DNA of 64,000 bases from Delphinus delphis (Eukaryota > Chordata > Mammalia > Artiodactyla > Delphinidae), in contig NC_082696.1 in assembly GCF_949987515.2 (NCBI RefSeq), positions 1,387,501-1,451,500 on the forward strand, written 5' to 3'. Positions within the stretch are counted from its first letter, which is position 1, and each line of letters opens with the position of its first letter. Positions 10,786 to 22,479 of the stretch are shown here, piece by piece. The notes beneath the pieces were generated by a model. That model made no database searches. It was not told where the DNA came from and was given only the letters and a program-made list of their open reading frames with translations. Both the position numbers and the translations under genes were made by a program.

Positions 10786-11714
10786 GCAGGTGAATGGAAA
10801 GAGCCCATTACCCGAATCCCAGGTGACACAAAGTTCATTTGTCCTCTCTCCCTGTTACACGTGCCTTCCCCACTGCTGATGTCCACACAAGAAATAGAAT
10901 GGATGTGACACAAGAAACGGGGTTAAGATTTGGGCAAGGTGGCCCAGCAGGGGGAAGGGGTCTGGGTGGATGACAGCACAGACTCGGGCAGGCAGCCTGG
11001 CCCCATTGCAGCTCCAGGGGCCTGAGAAGCAGCTGTGCATTCTGTGTTTTTCTTGGCACGTGGAGGAAGGAAATGGGATAAGACTGGATGTTGAACACTT
11101 AAGATTCTAGGACACAAACGGATTGAAAGTAAAAGCATGGGAAAAAATACACTAAGCAAACAGTGCCCATGATGAAGACGGAGCGGCGGAATCACTCTCA
11201 CAAGGAGCAGACCTGGTGGAGGTTCCACCTTCCAGCCTCCCTGGATGGAAAACATCAAACAAGAACTTTCATGTCATTAAAGCATATCGTCCCTGAGATC
11301 ACTCCAGGCTCATAAAAAGCATTTGATAAATTGAGATAAGGATTCAAACTTCAGGGCAGCTTTAAAAGGGTCGAGATTGTATGTGTCTATTTCTGGAATT
11401 TGCACACTTTGACATGGGTGTATTCAAAGTTATGTGTGTTAATTTTATTTAAAATTTTATGAAGTCTTGGAGATCGTATCTCATTGTCCCATCCCCATTA
11501 AATACGTTATACTTTATAGTTTTTAGGAATTTCTTTTCAAATGCGATGTTGATTCTTCCCCATAAACAACTATACTCAAAAGACTTCTAAAAAGCTGATT
11601 TTCAAGTGTTAAACAATGACATTCAGAAAGAGCCTCTGGATACTCCAGAAGACCCTGGCTTCCCCAGAGTCTGGTAGAGCACAGGACCCGGGACAGAACC
11701 GTCAACCCACTTTA
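10786..11714. other. Unassigned single-copy-like sequence
   Basis: Minus-strand ORFs at 10835-11258 overlap in several frames without family resemblance. No repeat was recognised. Confidence 0.45.
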
Positions 11715-11800
11715 TAAAGTCCTTGTCAAGACCCTCCATGATGTGGCAGCCGCATCCTGGAGAAATGCAGCTGGTCTGGTCCCCACATGTCCTGGGTGGC
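11715..11800 (+). mobile_element. Possible L2 fragment
   Basis: AAGTCCTTGTCAAGACCCTCC followed by ATGATGTGGCAGCCGC resembles the L2 segment 'aaggccctccatgatctggcccc'. It is short and decayed. Confidence 0.4.
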
Positions 11801-14390
11801 TGGAGGCCGGGACGCCCCCCTGGGCTCTGGAGCAGGCAGTGTGGCCTCAGCGTCCCGGCCCGCCTGGCCGTGCAAGGATGCCCTGCTGTCCTTAAGGCCT
11901 CCCGGGCAAGGCGGCCAGAGCTGTGTAACTGCCGCTTTCTGCCATCAGCCCCACACGCTGAAAATAGTACGTAAGCAAAGGATAAAGGCAGCCTGATACT
12001 TCAGTAGAGCGTTTGGCCTGAAATACAGTGACGCTGGCGGTTTGCCAGCTGGTCCCACAGGCTGGGGAAGAGGAAGCGAGCCTGCCCGGAGTCTGTTTGC
12101 CCTAGAGTGGACCAGTGATCGTAAATGACGTCTACCAGATGCGTATCTCTTAGAGTGTTTGCAGTAGTGCAGTTAAATGTCACGTGCCATCCCTTATGCA
12201 GCGAGGAATATCAAACATGGCTCCTTTCCAAAGAAAGAAGCTCCAGGCCTGTCCGCAGCCCAACACACTTGCTCGTTTTCAAGGTCAGGAAGATGCCTAC
12301 AGAAGTACCATTGAACAGGAAATCTCACCGCCCAGGTTGCTCTAACCGTCTTTCCTCTTGTCCCAACACCCAGTCATGTGTCAGCGGCTCGCCAGGCCAC
12401 GTGCACCCTCGCTGGCTGGGACACCCCCATTGCCCATCACCCTCTGCAGCCCCGACCCCTCTGCTCTTCAGACAAGGACCCACGTGGTGCTTTGTCCTCC
12501 CCACCCCTCTTGTCCTGGACCGGAATGGCGCCCTGCTCTGCGCCCTGCACCTGCCCGTCCTTCAAACTTGGCCCCTGGGCTCGCTCTCCGACCCCTAAGC
12601 CGTGAGCCCAGGGAAGTGGGCAGAGGGCCTGCGTTTCCCCAGGCTTGTCCCCCAAAGGACTCACAGCCTCCGTCTAACTCTGAAGCTCCCTACATGTCCA
12701 TCCACACGCACCCGAGGCGGACGACGGTGGAGACTGTCTCCTGCTGCCTGACACAGGGCTTTGCAGAAACTGCCAGACGCTGGAGGAATCGTGGGTCAGC
12801 AAGCGCGTGTCAGCCACCAAGTGCTGGGGGGATGGGGGCAGGGGCGTGTGGGCGGCCCAAGGACCAGCCAAGCGCGTCCACCCGGGAGGACAGGAGCGAA
12901 CGGAAAATGAAATTGGAGAAAACAGAGCAAGCGGTGTGTGGCCTTCTTGTTAAATTCTACCACAAACTCTCCCATATCCATCCTTATAAAACCTTTGCAA
13001 GGTTCTTGGAGAGCAGCCTTTTGCCGAGTGAGTCACAAATTTAAAGTACCTGGTGGTCCTTCACAGAGACACAGTCAAGTATTGAGAGATCGAGGAATAG
13101 AAACCACGTCCTCTGGCTCTCTCCTCCTGAGACACCACGTTCACTAAGACTGGAAACTCAAGAAAGAGTAAAGAACAAGCTCAAAGATCTGGGAGGCGGG
13201 CAGAGGCTCTCAGGGAGGCACGGTGGGCCCCGGGTTTTCCGACTCCTGATTCCTCTGCGTGTGTGGAGGTGACCTTGACACTAAGGAGTTGTAGTGTCTG
13301 CAGATTTTGGGGTAGATGCGCCCGAGCCGGTCTGGGGCGTCCCTGGAGCAGCACACAGCCCGCGTCCAGGTGGGAGACGCCTGTCCTGCCCCGGGGTGCC
13401 TGGCTGGGCCTGCGATCCCCACAGCGCTGCCCGGCTGGATCCTTCCAGCTCTACCGCTGACGGGAACCCCCACATGTGCTGGTGCAGCAGGGCCCTCACT
13501 GGGGCTTCTGCCAACGAGTCCCTGCTCCCCTGTCCTGGGCTTTGACACAGTGGCCCAAGGGTCGCTCCCACCAAAAGTGTGACATTACAGGTGACCACGG
13601 GGCAGCTGGAGCCAGGAAGCTGGTAGATGACTTTCTGGAAACCACGCTAGACAGCAGTGTTTTTGCATCCAGGCTTCAGGGTGTTGGTCAATTTCACCCA
13701 AACCTGTGTGGGTGGAAGATGCCCCTCGGCCTCCGAGCCTCTGTGTCCACTGCTCTGGAAGCAGCACATGGGTCCTCTGTCTCGTAGAAGGGATGAGAGG
13801 GAAGAGAATCAGCAGGAAGCTCGTGGAATCTCAGGCCTCCACTGCCCGCACCCCAGTATTGGCTGGAACACTTCAGTTCTCCGAAGACGTCTTTGTTTCT
13901 AAGGATGCGGGGTTCTGCGCTGCCACCAGGAACAGCTCTCACCGGCTTCACTGTTGCTCTGGTTCACTCTACACCAACCAGCGCTCTCACCCGGAATAAG
14001 AGGATGAACCGCAGCTTTGGACTTTGCTTCTCCTCTTCCATCTCATCTCTTTCCATCCCCCGTCGGATGTGTTCGCTGGCCTTCCTGGTTACTTGTTTCG
14101 TGTGTTTTTCTTTCTATTTTTCCCATACATGTTTCTATTATGTTCGGCATATTATTTGGTGCGTTGGGTGTTTCACCTGCACGTGCGTGGAGCCAGGCTG
14201 CACGGCTGGGTGAGAAGCGTCCTTTGGCAGCCTCTTTCTGCTGTAACCCTGTATCTCTGAGACGCTCTGGGCAGCTGTGACTTACTGTCCACCGCTTCCT
14301 GCTGTCCTGCTGCTGCTCTGCTGCCCTACAGCGAGTTCTTTGTCCATTCACTCTGACGTACGTTCTTTTTGTTTCCAGGTATGTTTTTAC
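11801..14390. other. GC-richer unassigned region, no supported gene
   Basis: Many overlapping ORFs occur on both strands. The longest has 228 codons, at 12358-13044. They are rich in P, S, G, R and A with no recognisable domain, signal peptide or repeat pattern. Several frames are open at once, as expected from GC content. No repeat was recognised. Modest CpG enrichment appears at 12690-12900 and 13300-13450. Confidence 0.5.
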
Positions 14391-14631
14391 AAACAGAGCA
14401 TTTGGTTTTTTTGGTGTTTTTTTTTGCGGTACGCAGGCCTCTCACTGATGTGGCCTCTCCCATTGTGGAGCACAGGCTCCGGACGCACAGGCTCAGCGGC
14501 CATGGCTCACGGGTCCAGCCGCTCCGCAGCCTGTGGGATCTTCCCGGACCGGGGCACGAACCCGTGTCCCCTGCATCGGCAGGCGGACTCTCAACCACTG
14601 CGCCACCAGGGAAGCCCAAACAGCGCATTTG
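14391..14631 (-). mobile_element. CHR-2-like SINE with target-site duplication
   Basis: The poly(T) (A-tail) is on the left, then GCGGTACGCAGGCCTCTCAC. On the right is CCACCAGGGAAGCCC, the complement of the head. AAACAGAGCATTTG (14391-14404) and AAACAGCGCATTTG (14618-14631) are a 14-bp target-site duplication with one mismatch. Long ORFs in this interval come from the SINE. Confidence 0.97.
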
Positions 14632-14794
14632 TGCACGAGTTACTCTCAGCGCTGCACCTCCAAGAGTTGAGCCGGAGCCGAGCATCCTCAGGGGTACAAG
14701 GTCAAGCCACGTCCTGTTCTCAGCGGCTGGGCTGACCACGCCCCCACCAGGTGTGCAGGTGCTCCCATCGCCCCCTCCCCCGCTCTTCCTGACT
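14632..14794. other. Unassigned sequence
   Basis: GC-rich gap between the SINE and the L1. No feature was recognised. Confidence 0.35.
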
Positions 14795-17310
14795 CTCAGG
14801 GTTGTCCCATTTGATGGATGTGAAATGGTATCTCGTCGTGGCTTTAATTTTCATTTCCATGATTATAGGCTGTAAACATTCTCATATGTTAATTGGACAA
14901 CCCTGCTTCATCTTCTTTAAATTCACATTGAAATTTTATGCATATTTTATATGGGCTTGTCTTTTTCTTTCTGTGGTAATAATTTATACATTATGGGATT
15001 CCAGTCTCAGCTGGATCTCCAGTCCAGCATGTGTGGCAAATATTCTATCCCACTCTGGCCTTGTTTATTTTACTCTCTTTCTGGTGCTTTTAGTGAAGTT
15101 ACTAATTTCATTGCAGCTGAGTATATCAGTCTTCTCTCAATGGTGTTTATGTCCTGTCAAATAAAACGTTCCCTTCCCTGAGGCCGTAAATATGAATTCC
15201 AAAATACATTCTAATAGTGTGTTTTGTCTTTCACTTTTACTGTCTTGATTATTGTATATGGTGCTTGGGGTGGACTCAGTTTCACCTTGTTTTCTCCGAG
15301 GTTGGCCAGTTGTCTCAGCACTGTTTGTTGAAGTTCATCCTTTCTCCCTCAGATCTGCGAAGTTGATTCTGTCTTAAATGACACTTTCATAATTTCGTGA
15401 GTCTGTTTCTGGAGTTTTTCATTCTTTTCCATGAATTAATGTTCCTCTCCCTATCCCAACACTATGCTAATTGGCACGCTTCGTTATATTTTCTCCCAGG
15501 GAATTTTGTCTTAAAAAAAAAAATTACAGTTAGTGACCTTCAGTCATGGTGTTGGTATATAACATCTCACTCGACGTCCTACACTGATTTTCTGCCGAAA
15601 ACCGTACCAGTGCCTTATTAATTATGTTTATAGATTCTTTGGGTTTTATATGTAGACAATTATATCGTTCTTACTTATAATACCTTAAAATCTTGTTTTC
15701 CAGTTGTTATATATACACTCATTAAAAAAAAAAGCCTAATTTAGCTGGTTAAAATCTCAGGGCAAGGCTGAATGGAAACATGAGAACAGCCATGCTCATC
15801 CTAAATGAGCGATTCTGAGATTTCACCATCACGTGCAACAGCTGCTATAGGTTTTTCGGGATGTGTTTTATCAGGCTTAGAAAATTGTCCTCTATTTGGA
15901 GTTGCCCATAAAATGTATTGTCATAAACCTGGACACTCTTGAGTGGGAAAGGGGTCCTTTTTTTAACACGTTTGAGAATAGGTCCATCCTGAACAAGGCA
16001 GAATATATGGTTATAATGATATCTATGCTTATTTTTATTAATAACACTTCAACCTTGAATACACATCAAACACAATTGAGTTTATCAATCATTAATTGAG
16101 TTGATTATATGTGTTTTCTCCTTTAAACTATTTCTGTAGTTAATTGTGTTCATTGATTTTTGCTAACCTTGCATTCCGGGGATAAACTATACGTGTTCAT
16201 CATGTATCTTATTTTTTATAAAGTAAATTTGTTTTGTTCCAATATTAGATATAAAGGAGTTTAGCATCTGTGTTCCTGAGCAAGATGCATTTTAATTTTC
16301 AATTTTCATGACATTTTTGTTCATGTCCCATATCAGTGCTTGCTAGCCTGGTCAATTCCAGTAGGGGGTTAAGATTAAACTATCTCTTGTTTGAATCTTT
16401 CCTTGAACTTACTAGTACCTTTATATAAAAGTGGTATTTTTTGTTGTTGCCAAAGATTTTTTAACTACTGGTTAAATTATCTTTCCATAGGATTATTTTT
16501 GTTTTTAGTCAGTTTCTATAAGTTATGTTTTCCTGGAAAGTTGTCAATTTAATGTTTTCAAATTTAACATAATAAAGTTTTTCATAATGTTCATCTCTGC
16601 AGACTTATAGCTGTGTTTCTTTTTAATAACTTTGTAGTTTATTTATACCATTTCTGTATTTTTTCCATCTACTTGCTAGTTATTTAAAATCACATGTATT
16701 ACTTTAGCTTTGTTTATCCTCTCCATTGTAAGGTCATTTTCTTTATCAGTTTCTGTCTGTTTTTCTATTTGCCTTTCCTTTCACTTCTTCAGGATTATTC
16801 TATATGCATTTCTCATTAATACTTAGCCATTCTTTTTTATGTAAGCCTCTAAGCTTACACATGTCTCTTGAAGTGCTGTTTTAGCTGAACACTCAAGCTT
16901 TAACACATATTTTTTTTAGTTTTTCCATGCAAAATGTATGTTAATTTTTCCTTATGATTTCTTTTTCAACCCATGATTTATTTTAAAATGTGCTTCTTAC
17001 TTTCCAGTTCTATGAGATTTTAGCTGATATGATTTCAAATATTTATATATTGGGTAGACATTATTCATATGAAATCAATTCCTTTCATTTTTTTTAAAGA
17101 TTTGGTTCATAGCCAATAAGTCATCAATTTTTTTAAATGTTCTATGGTGTATTCTGAAGTTTTATTCATTATTCTGTGTGTTCGTTAGATTATTGTTGTT
17201 AATGTTCTTCATATCGTCTATATTCTTACCCATTTTTCTGTTCTCTGAGAGCTGTACTAAAACCATCCACTATATTTGTAATTTTTTAGTTTATGCCAGT
17301 AATCTTTCAT
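14795..17310 (-). mobile_element. Old, heavily degraded L1 (ORF2 and further 5')
   Basis: In + strand order, ATTTGATGGATGTGAAATGG and GGCTTTAATTTTCATTTCC are antisense to the ORF2 C-terminal part. CAGCACTGTTTGTTGAAG and CATTCCGGGGATAAACTATA belong to antisense ORF2. GGATTATTCTATATGCATTT leads into antisense blocks further 5'. The order agrees with one minus-strand L1 broken by indels, though several copies cannot be excluded. Stops occur throughout. Confidence 0.72.
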
Positions 17311-17643
17311 TTTTTAAAAAATAAATTTATTTATTTATTTATTTTTGTCTGCATTGGGTCTTCATTGCTGCGTGCGGGCTCTCTCTAGTTGTGGCGAGCG
17401 GGGGCTACTCTTCCTTGCTGTGTGCAGGCTCCTCATTGCAGTGGCTTCTCTTGTTGAAGAGCACGGGCTCTAGGCACGTGGGCTTCAGTAGTTGTGGCTC
17501 CCGGGCTCGAGTGCAGGCTCAGTAGTTGTGGCTCACGGGCTTAGTTGCTCCACTGCATGTGGGATCTTCCCGGACCAGGGCTCAAACCTGTGTCCCCTGC
17601 ATTGGCAGGCAGATTCTCAACCACTGCGCCACCAGGGAAGCCT
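17311..17643 (-). mobile_element. CHR-1-like long SINE
   Basis: The A/T-rich tail is on the left (AAATAAATTTATTTATTTA). Next come GTCTGCATTGGGTCTTCATT, CGTGGGCTTCAGTAGTTGTG and GGCTTAGTTGCTCCACTGC. The head complement CCACTGCGCCACCAGGGAAG is on the right. At about 330 bp it is longer than the CHR-2-like copies. It splits an L1. Confidence 0.9.
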
Positions 17644-17900
17644 CAATTTTTGTTTTACATAGTTTGAGGTTATTTTACTCAATGCATACAATTTTCAAAC
17701 TAAATATTATAATTTCTGATAACTTAAGCATTTCTCCTTACATAGTGACTATTTCTCAATAATGCATTTTCTTTTATTTTAAAGTCTATTTTGTCCAATA
17801 CTAATATATGTTTTTCAATATAATATTCATATGTGTCAGCGTTTATCTGGTACATCTGTTATCACCCTTCTTCTTTCCAATGTTCTCTGTCCTTCTACAG
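17644..17900 (-). mobile_element. L1 fragment continuing beyond the SINE
   Basis: TTTAAAGTCTATTTTGTCC, then AATACTAATATATG, matches the antisense L1 segment 'gaagtctattttgtctgatattaatat'. This is the same orientation as the L1 on the other side of the SINE. Confidence 0.6.
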
Positions 17901-18195
17901 TAGATGCTGTGCGTTGCCCATGTTTCAACCTGAAGACCGAGGCACGTGTTCCCCCAGCTGTTGGCAGTGTTGGCTGCCGGCAGCTCCAGCTAAGCCCCTC
18001 ATGGGCAACTTCCTTCTAACATGCAGATCTGGTTTGCCAAGGTAACACAGCCCATCCGGGGAGCAGTCCACGTCCCCAACTAGTTGATGCAGGAGTAAAA
18101 GGTCTGACCCTCCCTCAATTTAAGACAATTTGGAAGAGACATCTCAGGTCTCATCCCACAATCCCAGTGGGATGAGCTGAGACCCTTGTTGCAGC
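17901..18195. other. Unassigned insert between L1 pieces
   Basis: GC-richer than its L1 flanks and not recognised. It could be a separate old element inserted in the L1. Confidence 0.35.
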
Positions 18196-19520
18196 TACTG
18201 ATATGATTAAATGATTTTCTTTTTGAATCTGTTTATCTCGTGAATTACACTGATTTTCAAATACGAAACCAAAGTTGTATTCCTAGGATAAATCCCACTG
18301 GATCACAATATATAATTCATGTTTTTATTGTTGGATTCATTTTGCTAACCTAGTCCTAACATTTTTGTTGCTATATTTATAAGCGATACTGTTCTACACG
18401 TTATTTTGAAAAGCGTTTGACTGTTTTGGTGTCAGGATAATACTGGACTCATAGAAATACTGAGAATGACATTCTCCTCTTCAACTCTCTGGAAAAGTAT
18501 CGTTAAATTTCTAGTTTCTATTTCTTAAGTGTCTGGTGGAATTCACCAGTGAAGTCATCTGTCATTGGAGTTTGCATTGTGCAATAGTTTGTAACTATAA
18601 ATTAAATTATTTTCATTGATACAAAGCTGTTTAGATTATCTAATGATCTTGAGTAAGCTTTTGTAATTTTGTAGTTTGTGTCTTTCAAGGCATTAATACA
18701 TTAATACAAAAGTTGTTAAATTGTTGGCATAATTTTTTTATCCTAGTCTTGTATTATCCTTTTAATGTTTAGAGGTTCTGTAATGATGTCCCCTCTCTCA
18801 GTCCTGACATTGGCCATCTGTGTCATTCCTATTGTTTTTCCACTGACAATTTTTTAGTTCTGCTCTTATCATTTCCTTTTCACTGCTTATTTTATGTTTC
18901 ATTTGCTTTTCTATTTCCGGTTTATTTTTAAGATGTTGATGATTTCTAATTTAATTCCATTGTGGTCATGGAGCAAAAGTCCAAAGATATGAATTATTTT
19001 GAATGTATTGAAACATTATTGGCCAGATGCATCTATTTCAGGCATTGACCAGAATTTGTATTCTAATGTTTCAGGCAAAGTGATCTAAACATATTAATTA
19101 TATCAACTTGTTTAAACAGTTGTTTGTCTTCTGTAATATATCTTTCAGTTCAAGACTGTTGCCGATTGATATCTTCAGCTTTTTTAAGTCTAAAAATGTC
19201 TTTATTTCAGCCTTGTTTTTGAAATATATTTTTGTTGGATATAGGCTCTTAGGTGGACAGTTTATTTTTAATTTCAGGCTCTTAAAGGTCCTGAATTTAG
19301 GAGTATATTGATAACATAAGAGCTGCTTAGTGTGCATGGCTACACTAAATTTTTAACATTTCTACTTTCACTCTCATACAAAATTTATTTCAGTGATAAT
19401 ATGAGATAGAGCTCTAATTTTGTTGTCATTCCAAACCATCCATCTCTCACTGATTGGAGGGTTCACATTTACTTATTATATGATTAATTGCTATACACAC
19501 TTGCACCTGGTTCATTTGAT
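18196..19520 (-). mobile_element. Degraded L1 fragment
   Basis: TTGTATTCCTAGGATAAATCC, AATACTGGACTCATAGAAATA, CTGGTGGAATTCACCAGTGA and TAATGATGTCCCCTCTCTCA are antisense L1 ORF2 blocks. After about 18930, GACCAGAATTTGTATTCTAA and GTCTTTATTTCAGCCTTG match segments further 5' in the element. The ORF2 blocks repeat material already seen at 14.8-17.3 kb, so this is a second L1 copy or a rearranged one. Confidence 0.68.
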
Positions 19521-19744
19521 TTTTCATCTCTATTAGACTAAACAGAAGGTCGTTGGCAAAGGCAATGAGAGTCAATCAACAGAAAACTTTCTAAAATAAA
19601 TATAGGAAAGGGCAAACAGCTGAGATGTATTTTCTAAATATACATATACAAATAGGTTCTTAATTCTGGTACCTAATGTTAGAGAAAGAATTTAGGAACA
19701 AAGTTATATTCTTAAAATTTTCAGTGTATTAAAATTCAGGCTTT

Positions 19745-20330
19745 TAAAAGAAATGAGGGACGTATGTTATCGAATTAAGTCTTACGGAGCCTGCTCAGGC
19801 CCTTCGGGAAACCAAAGCTCAGATCAATGCAGCACAAGTCTTATTAGGTGGTCAAAGAATGGAGAAGTGGGAACTTAGTTCACAGGTCAACTTCTCGCCC
19901 ACATGGTGAGAGGGATCTGATTTTAAAGAGTAAAAACAAAGGGAGAAGGAGTGAGACTGATGATGGGGAAGCATATGTGTTATTTTATTGAGGAAGGGGC
20001 AGGGCTTTTCCAGGGAGGGGGCCACCCCCTTTCTAACCTTTTGTGGTCCCTAATGCCTGGTCATGGCCACCAGTAGGTGTGTCACTTAATATGCTAATAT
20101 GGTAAAATCAGTGTATGCTGAGACTCAGGGTCTTTGGGCAGATTCGTTGCCCTCTCGGTCCCAGATGGTTCCATCTGTTTTTGTTGGTGGTGGTGGTGGT
20201 TCTTTTTCATTTGTTTTTGTAGCTCCATTTCTTATCTCTGGACCCTTTAACTTAAAGATTTACACTAATTCCTGTAAAGTTCGGCAGGTTTTGAGCAAGG
20301 ACCTGGCACAGCTCTGGGGAGCAGCAAGGG
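19745..20330. other. Possible LTR-retroelement remnant
   Basis: GCAGCACAAGTCTTATTAGG, GCTCAGGCCCTTCGGGAAAC and GGTGTGTCACTTAATATGCT have the look of an ERV LTR or internal sequence in cetartiodactyls. I cannot name a family or fix boundaries. A GGT-repeat lies near 20185. Confidence 0.3.
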
Positions 20331-20670
20331 CTTGGGCTTGGTAAACTTTCCTCCATGAAACACGGGAAGTACTTGTTGCCCACTGCAAATTTACTGACGC
20401 CTAAGAGAAAAGAGATTACAGAATTAGTCTTCCTCTTTTTGTGTAAATTCCATAGATTTGGTCTCGTTGCACATGGGGATATAACCCTTAATTAGAAAGC
20501 TCAGAGTTTTTTGCATAAAACTTGTCAAAGTTATCAACTTTTTAGAAAATGCAGTATTTAACTTTTGAAAAGAGCAAATAAAATGCAAAGTCATCTTTCC
20601 ACTTCACAGAATGTCATATTAAAATGTCATGACTGGAACTCTAATTTGTGCCTATGTTATTTCATTACAG

Positions 20671-20811
20671 TTAATGCCACAGGAAACATCAGAAACAAGA
20701 CTTACGAAGAAAGAGAACACCAGGCAGCTGGACGAAGGGAGACAAATGGACAGAATGAGAAAGAGGCAGTCGTCCAAACTCTGGCAATGGAGTGATTATA
20801 TTGAGACATAA
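20671..20811 (+). CDS. Candidate terminal-exon ORF (46 codons)
   Basis: TTATTTCATTACAG immediately upstream is a plausible splice acceptor. From there a frame reads 46 codons to TAA, starting LMPQETSETR and ending WQWSDYIET, strongly charged in the middle. No repeat is recognised around it, and no domain or family is recognised. A second frame starting two bases later is also open, to 20795, which weakens the case. It may be nothing more than a chance ORF. Confidence 0.15.
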   Translation, partial: LMPQETSETRLTKKENTRQLDEGRQMDRMRKRQSSKLWQWSDYIET

Positions 20812-21269
20812 TATTTGGCAAAGTTTAAAATAGTTTGCAAATGAAGTTTGTAAGGGAATCATCAAGTTAGAGAATAAGTGCCTAGGAAAGAATGCGAATT
20901 TCATGGATATACGATTAATTCTAACAAATGATCTTTAGTTAAAGTTTCAACCATGTCAGTAACGTCTCAAATAATTTGTTTCAAGTATTATTCCCTCCAA
21001 TGTGGATGTCATATAAAGACACTTTGCAGAGCTCATCTGGTTATCCGCTCAATATTAGTATGCCTTTGCCCCCTCAAAAGAAGGGGAAGATCTTGCAACC
21101 AAGTGGGCAGTGGGTTGGAAAGAAAAGCCCAACTTTCCTATTTGAGTGGAATCGGATCCTGGTAAATCATAGCCCATGAGGGCAACTGAAGTGTTGCTCA
21201 GGCTTTGGGACATTGTGATTTATAATGCCACCTACAAATCGGCCCTTGCCATCTGCCTCTACAAGGACT

Positions 21270-21691
21270 AAATCATGAGCCGCTGCAGCTGCTGCCCTTC
21301 AACACTCCCTGAAAGGAGCTCAGGATGGAGAGCAGGGACGAGGCGCGCTGTGCTCTGGGAAAAACTGGCAGAACAGGCCTTCGGACAGTTAGATATCTTC
21401 AGGAGAAGATTTTAGGAGCCCAATTCTTGCATCTCCCGGTATCTAGAAAAGCAGTAAAATCATGAGCGGTGACGTCTTGCTCCTCGTGACCGGCAGCCGG
21501 CCTCTGCCGCCACGTGTGCCTGATACACGCGCCCCCTTCTCTAAAATCGTACGTAACACTGATCTTCCCCCGCTCTTTGCAGCAGTTCCTCAGAGCTATC
21601 TGAGATGCTGTCTCCTGGGCCATAGTCCGTGTTTTGCCCCAAATAAAACTTAACTCATGACTCTCACATTGTGCATTTTTTTTAGTCAACA
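21270..21691 (+). mobile_element. ERV LTR (class I-like)
   Basis: An R/U5-type end is clear: CTCTTTGCAGCAGTTCCTCA, TGAGATGCTGTCTCCTGGGC, a polyadenylation signal in CCCCAAATAAAACTTAAC, then CTCACATTGTGCA and a terminal TCAACA. Upstream are GCTCTGGGAAAAACTGGCAG and TAGATATCTTCAGGAG. The left boundary is uncertain. No viral gene is attached, so it is a solo LTR or a broken provirus. Confidence 0.75.
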
Positions 21692-21714
21692 ATAAGAAGA
21701 AATATATATATTTG

Positions 21715-22225
21715 GTCTTCGTGCCTGTTTCTGACAGAATTCTTAAATCCTTGGAATTTCCTGTGATGAGAGTTATAAAAGTGTCTTTTTATGTTAATGA
21801 GGTGAATTTTGGAAAGCTCCTGGGGATGGGGCTGGTTGCCAGTAGAGAGGGTTGGAACTTTCCATCCCATCCCCCCAATCCTTACCCCAACCTCTGGGGA
21901 GGGCAGAGGGGCTAGAGGCTGAGCTCAGTCACTGATAGCTAATATTTTAATTAATCATGCTTGCCTAATAAAGTCTCCATAGAAACCCAAAGGACAGAGT
22001 TTGGAGAGCTTCCCAGTTGGTGAACACAGGGAGATTGGGGGAGAGTGGAGCTCAGAGAGAGCATGGAATCTCCATGCCTTTCCCTGTACGTTGCTCTCTG
22101 TATGTCTTCCATCTGGCTGTTCCTGGGTCATATCCTTTTATAAAAAAAAACAGTCATCTAGTAACCAAAATGCTGTTCTGAGTCCTATGAGCTGCTCTAG
22201 CAAATTAACCAAACCCCAAAAGGCA
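21715..22225 (+). mobile_element. Second, different LTR-like element
   Basis: TTAATGAGGTGAATTTTGGA, TGGGGCTGGTTGCCAGTAGA, AATAAAGTCTCCATAGAAAC, TTCCATCTGGCTGTTCCTGG and GAGCTGCTCTAGCAAATTAA form a known LTR pattern seen in several placentals. I do not assign the family name. No internal viral genes are visible. Confidence 0.6.
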
Positions 22226-22229
22226 GTTG

Positions 22230-22372
22230 TGTGTGCTCCCTGACCTCTTTGGCACATTTCCTCAGAGCTCTCTGAGAAGCTGTCTCCTGACCTACAGTCC
22301 TCAGGAAAGTCCCTGAATAAAACGTAACTCTCAAATTTTAGGTTGTGCACATTTTTTCCGTCAATAGGAATA
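22230..22372 (+). mobile_element. 3' end of a third LTR, same family as 21270-21691
   Basis: TTTCCTCAGAGCTCTCTGAG, GCTGTCTCCTGACCTACAGT, CCTGAATAAAACGTAAC and TTGTGCACATTTTTTCCGTC parallel the end of the LTR at 21590-21691. Only the R/U5 part is present. Confidence 0.65.
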
Positions 22373-22478
22373 ATGGCTGCTAGTTACTAACTGCTCACCA
22401 CGTGGAAGTTTCTTCCACATATGCCATCTGCTCAACTTTTCATAATAAACGTGACACAAATATTACTATTCCATCTTT
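22373..22478 (-). mobile_element. MIR fragment
   Basis: CTAACTGCTCACCACGTGGA and CATATGCCATCTGCTCAAC resemble the antisense MIR 3' half. Short and decayed. Confidence 0.45.
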
Positions 22479-22479
22479 C

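Noticed and set aside
12358..13044. 228-codon ORF, the longest in the window
   Set aside because: It lies in GC-rich DNA with several frames open at once, is rich in P, R and S, has no domain, and has no splice or promoter context.
14277..14875. ORFs of 152 and 168 codons
   Set aside because: Most of their length is the reverse complement of a CHR SINE, and similar translations recur at the other SINE copies.
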